Assembly: GCA_023101885.1 (NCBI GenBank)
Contig: JALPQD010000053.1
Span: 5,086,447-5,150,446 of the forward strand
Direction of reading: 5' to 3'
DNA length: 64,000 bases
From: Typhlomys cinereus
Lineage: Eukaryota > Chordata > Mammalia > Rodentia > Platacanthomyidae
In this document: piece after piece, positions 61,209 to 64,000 of the stretch
Layout of the letters: the number at the start of each line of letters is the position of its first letter
Numbering within the stretch: the first letter of the stretch is position 1
Program-made: the position numbers and the translations under genes
Notes under the pieces: model-generated
Database searches by the model: none
What the model saw: the letters and a program-made list of their open reading frames with translations, nothing else
Told to the model about the DNA's origin: nothing

Positions 61209-61309
61209 CAAACACTTTTTTTTTTTAAAAAAGAATTGCACAAGGTTTTCAAAAACAATGTCATGGACGGATTAAGCAACAAGCACAGAGATTGTAGACC
61301 TACCTAGCT

Positions 61310-61405
61310 TTTTATGGGTTCTGGCAATTTGAACTCAGATCCTGTGTGTGTGGCAAGTGGCAAGTGTTTTATCCACTGAACCATCTCCCCCAACTCCTGC
61401 AATCA
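61310..61405 (-). mobile_element. B3-like SINE head fragment
   Basis: gaactcagatcctgtgtgtg, gtgttttatccactgaacca and tctcccccaactcctgcaat are an inverted tRNA-like head with little body attached. Confidence 0.5.
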
Positions 61406-61909
61406 ACAATTTCAAAGCATATGATAAGCCAGGTTTATGTGTGTGACCATGCTGCAAGGTAGGCATGTCGACAGAGTGTGTATTTTTTTCTGTGAACTAA
61501 TACCATCTATATATTTAGCAGATGTCCTTATTCATATCAACCATAAAGAATTTAAGCTGTACTTTGCTGAAGGTTTCATCAGACTGTTCATCTTATTTGT
61601 CCCTGAGCCACTGCCAGAACCCTTTCTGATGTGGCAGCTCATCTGCATCGATCCAGAGGCTTCTAATTGATGCCTTTTTATCATGTGAACCAAATAAATG
61701 TTTCTATTAGTAAGTCACAGAGATCAAGCCTATCGTAAAACCCCTTGCTTTGCATGCCAGTCAGGTGAATCTCTCAGTGTGCTTCAAGCATAGTTCTTCC
61801 TGGAACATTCATCTTTCTGCTCAGATTAGTTCTTAAAGCACACAGGGAAAGTCGCCTTCTAATCTGCAAGCATATCACCTTCAATTCCTTCCATCTTCAA
61901 AGCTGAGCT

Positions 61910-62215
61910 TTTCTTTGTGTGTGTGTGTGTGTGCATGCTCACGTGGGCACGTGCATGCACATGCATGTGCATGAAGGCGTGTCCAAGGAGCACTTGCGTG
62001 TGCGTGCCTGTGGAGGCTCAGTAACTTAAGGAATCACCTGCATTTCTCTTCTACTTTATTGCTTTGTTCTGGGGCTCCCCATGCTGTTTTCCAGGGCTGT
62101 TGATGTCAGACTGCTACCATTTCTATCTGGCATTGTTAAGGGGGAATCTAAGAATCTGAACTCAGGTCCTTTGGCTTTCAAGGCAAAGGCTGAATCACTG
62201 AGTCACCTCTCCAGC
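61910..62215 (-). mobile_element. B2-like SINE, older subfamily
   Basis: The reverse complement starts gggagctggagaggtgactc, then cagcctttgccttgaaagcc and gagttcagattcttagattc. The tail at 61915-61980 is TG-rich with CATG motifs. Confidence 0.78.
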
Positions 62216-62289
62216 TCCCTTTCTGATTGTTGTGTGTATGCATGTACAGACTGTGTGAATGTACTTACTGTGTGAATCTGTATTTACGT

Positions 62290-62580
62290 GAGGGGGCACA
62301 AACACTGGAGTGTGCATGTGTGTTGAAGCCCAGGGATGATATCCTCATTTTCTTTTCCATCTTAGTGTTATGAACCTGGGCCTCTACATAAACCCAAAAC
62401 ATGCCATTATGGTTTGTTGAGCTAGCCCAGATTGCTCTAGGGTTTCCCAGGCTCACCTTCTGGGGTTAGAAATACAGGCAGACCACCAGGCATTACATAT
62501 GGGATCTGGGGATCTGAACTCTCATCCTTCTGCCTGATCTGCAAGTGCTTTGACCACTCAATCGCCATCATTCCAGACCC
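62290..62580 (-). mobile_element. B2/B3-like SINE, diverged
   Basis: catatgggatctggggatct, gaactctcatccttctgcct and gcaagtgctttgaccactca are the inverted head. The body runs left through gattgctctagggtttccca. Confidence 0.6.
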
Positions 62581-62809
62581 CATATTGAGTTTTCTATGTG
62601 GCTATTCATTGTTTCTTGTTACAATAAAAACCTATAGACATTTAAACACATGGTCAAAAATCACAGATTGCAGCTGTTGATCATAGAGCTCCATGCCTTG
62701 TTTTTATAACAATCAAGGGAAGCTTTCTTCTGGAAAACACTTTCCTTTTCCAATCAACACACATGTTAAAAGAGCCTTAATACAGAATAATATAAAAAAG
62801 CACTTTCTG

Positions 62810-63080
62810 GGGCTGGAGAGGTGGCTCAGGGATTAAGCCTCTGCCTTGCAGGCAGAAGGTCCTGAGTTCGGATCCTAGACCCCACGTATAGACGCCGGGC
62901 AGAAGTGGGGCGGCCTGCGTTTCTGGTCCTGGTAGGGCGGAGCCTGTGAATTCCGGGGCAGAGTAAACAAGAAGGAGGTGGAGGCGGTCCATGGTGGTTC
63001 CCGAATTCATCCGTGGTTCTACACACACACACACACATACATGCACACACACGCACACACCATACATGCACAATTGAACA

Positions 63081-63122
<42 letters not shown>

Positions 63123-63127
63123 GAATG
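62810..63127 (+). mobile_element. Full-length young B2-like SINE with CA and AAT tails
   Basis: The head ggggctggagaggtggctca and the body (agacgccgggcagaagtggg, tggtcctggtagggcggagc) are about 94% identical by eye to the 10542 copy. CA units (63022-63060) and about 13 AAT units (63081-63120) follow. The short duplication taaaaaagcac is found at 62793-62803 and 63131-63141. Confidence 0.92.
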
Positions 63128-63239
63128 TAATAAAAAAGCACCTTGCCAAGTTGTCTGACTCGAGAGTTCAGTGAGGAAATATTGTAACTGTCTCATCTTT
63201 ATCTATTTTCTCTTCAACCATTTCTTTGTCTTGTTATTA

Positions 63240-63365
63240 ATATAACTATCCCACTCCTTACAAAGCCCAGAATGACTTAGAAGTTGCTCTGTGGCTCTGG
63301 CTGCTCTTAAATTTGTGATCTTCCTGTTCTAGCCTTCCAAGTGCTGGGCCGATAGGTTCATGTCA
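63240..63365 (-). mobile_element. B1-like SINE, diverged
   Basis: gaagttgctctgtggctctg, ttaaatttgtgatcttcctg and ccttccaagtgctgggccga read as an inverted B1. Confidence 0.7.
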
Positions 63366-64000
63366 ACATATACTCCTAGTCTTTGAAACTCTTTTTTTGA
63401 CATAGGCTTCAAGCAAGCATAGGGAACAGCTTTGAAACCTATTTGGCTTGAACTAAGCACCCCCTCTTCTGGTAAGCTCCTCTTCTTGGCAGCTTAGGTC
63501 CTCTACTTCCCCACATTATGCAAACACACCCCTCTCCAAACAATGCCCTTAGCAACATTGGACCCCCACCCCCACTGGGCTACACGAGTATCCCTTTCTA
63601 ACACCCTCACCAGCATCAGACTTAAACAGCTTTTATTCCAATTTCTATTTGCAACTATCCAGGTACAAAGAGCAGAGGAGCTGATCCAGCTGGCCTGAAC
63701 TGGTTTAAGATAGGTACTCAATAAGAAAACCTGTGACCTCCAAATAACATTTTGGGGGGAAATCTATATTATCATCTTATGCCTATCCATAACAGGCATG
63801 TATATGAGTAAAATAAGATGCATCATGGGAAGGTACATACTCAGTAGAAAAATGATCAGATGATCTAATGTATCAGTCAAATAGGGAACCACCCAAAGCA
63901 CACCCCTCAGTAAGCAGCTCCTCCTTCCTTTAGAACCAATAAAAAGAGACCCCAAAGCCTCCAGTCTCTTCACTGTGTGACTCGCTGCTCCCTTGAAGTG

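Larger units (their letters stand above)
49662..64000 (-). other. PTPRM: PTPRM intron upstream of FN3-2 (partial, runs off window)
   Basis: The acceptor side of this intron ends aaaacag at 49662. I searched the minus strand for the preceding FN3-1 exon and did not find it, so the intron extends past base 64000. SINEs and two L1 fragments dominate from 55 kb onward. Stretches without identifiable content are 49665-50090, 50845-51040, 51120-53270, 53910-55230, 55705-56635, 56805-57220, 59640-60535, 61405-61900 and 63370-64000. Confidence 0.85.

Overview
The window is intronic mammalian DNA from one gene on the minus strand. Five short exons encode consecutive pieces of the extracellular fibronectin type III (FN3) repeats of receptor-type protein tyrosine phosphatase mu (PTPRM). 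In transcription order they are 49661-49352, 42602-42493, 33163-32962, 27256-27154 and 135 to beyond base 1. All have usable acceptor AG and donor GT dinucleotides, and their joined phases are mutually consistent. The first exon carries one extra base relative to the expected frame. The MAM, Ig and first FN3 exons would lie beyond base 64000, and the membrane and phosphatase exons beyond base 1. No promoter, CpG island, RNA gene or second protein-coding gene was recognised.

The interspersed repeats point to a rodent, probably a mouse-related (myomorph) lineage. B1 (7SL-derived) elements, B3/B2-type tRNA-derived SINEs and one B4-like (ID+B1) composite are present, together with rodent-type L1 and MaLR/ERVL-class LTRs. 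The most abundant SINE has a B2-like tRNA head and a body I do not recognise from mouse or rat, so a non-murine rodent is likely. I cannot name the species from sequence alone.

Layout. 1-135 is the last exon. 136-27153 is a long intron holding SINEs, an LTR copy at 3.9 kb, an old L1 at 4.6-8.3 kb with an antisense L1 fragment inside it, a roughly 40-bp minisatellite at 15.5-15.9 kb and a GATA/GACA tract at 18.7 kb. 27154-27256 is an exon. 27623-30214 is an LTR element with both LTRs, whose 5' LTR is split by a nested solo LTR. 32962-33163 is an exon. 33164-42492 is an intron with another LTR copy, an unexplained inverted repeat pair and an E-box/CRE motif. 42493-42602 is an exon. 42603-49351 is an AT-rich intron with few repeats. 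49352-49661 is an exon. 49662-64000 is repeat-rich upstream intron, including a sense L1 with a perfect target-site duplication, an adjacent antisense L1 with a possible 3'-transduced tail, and a dense SINE cluster at 59.4-63.4 kb.

No novel enzymatic or defence system is visible. The points most worth a second look are the one-base frame anomaly in the FN3-2 exon, the nested LTR architecture, the L1 pair and the lineage-specific SINE family.
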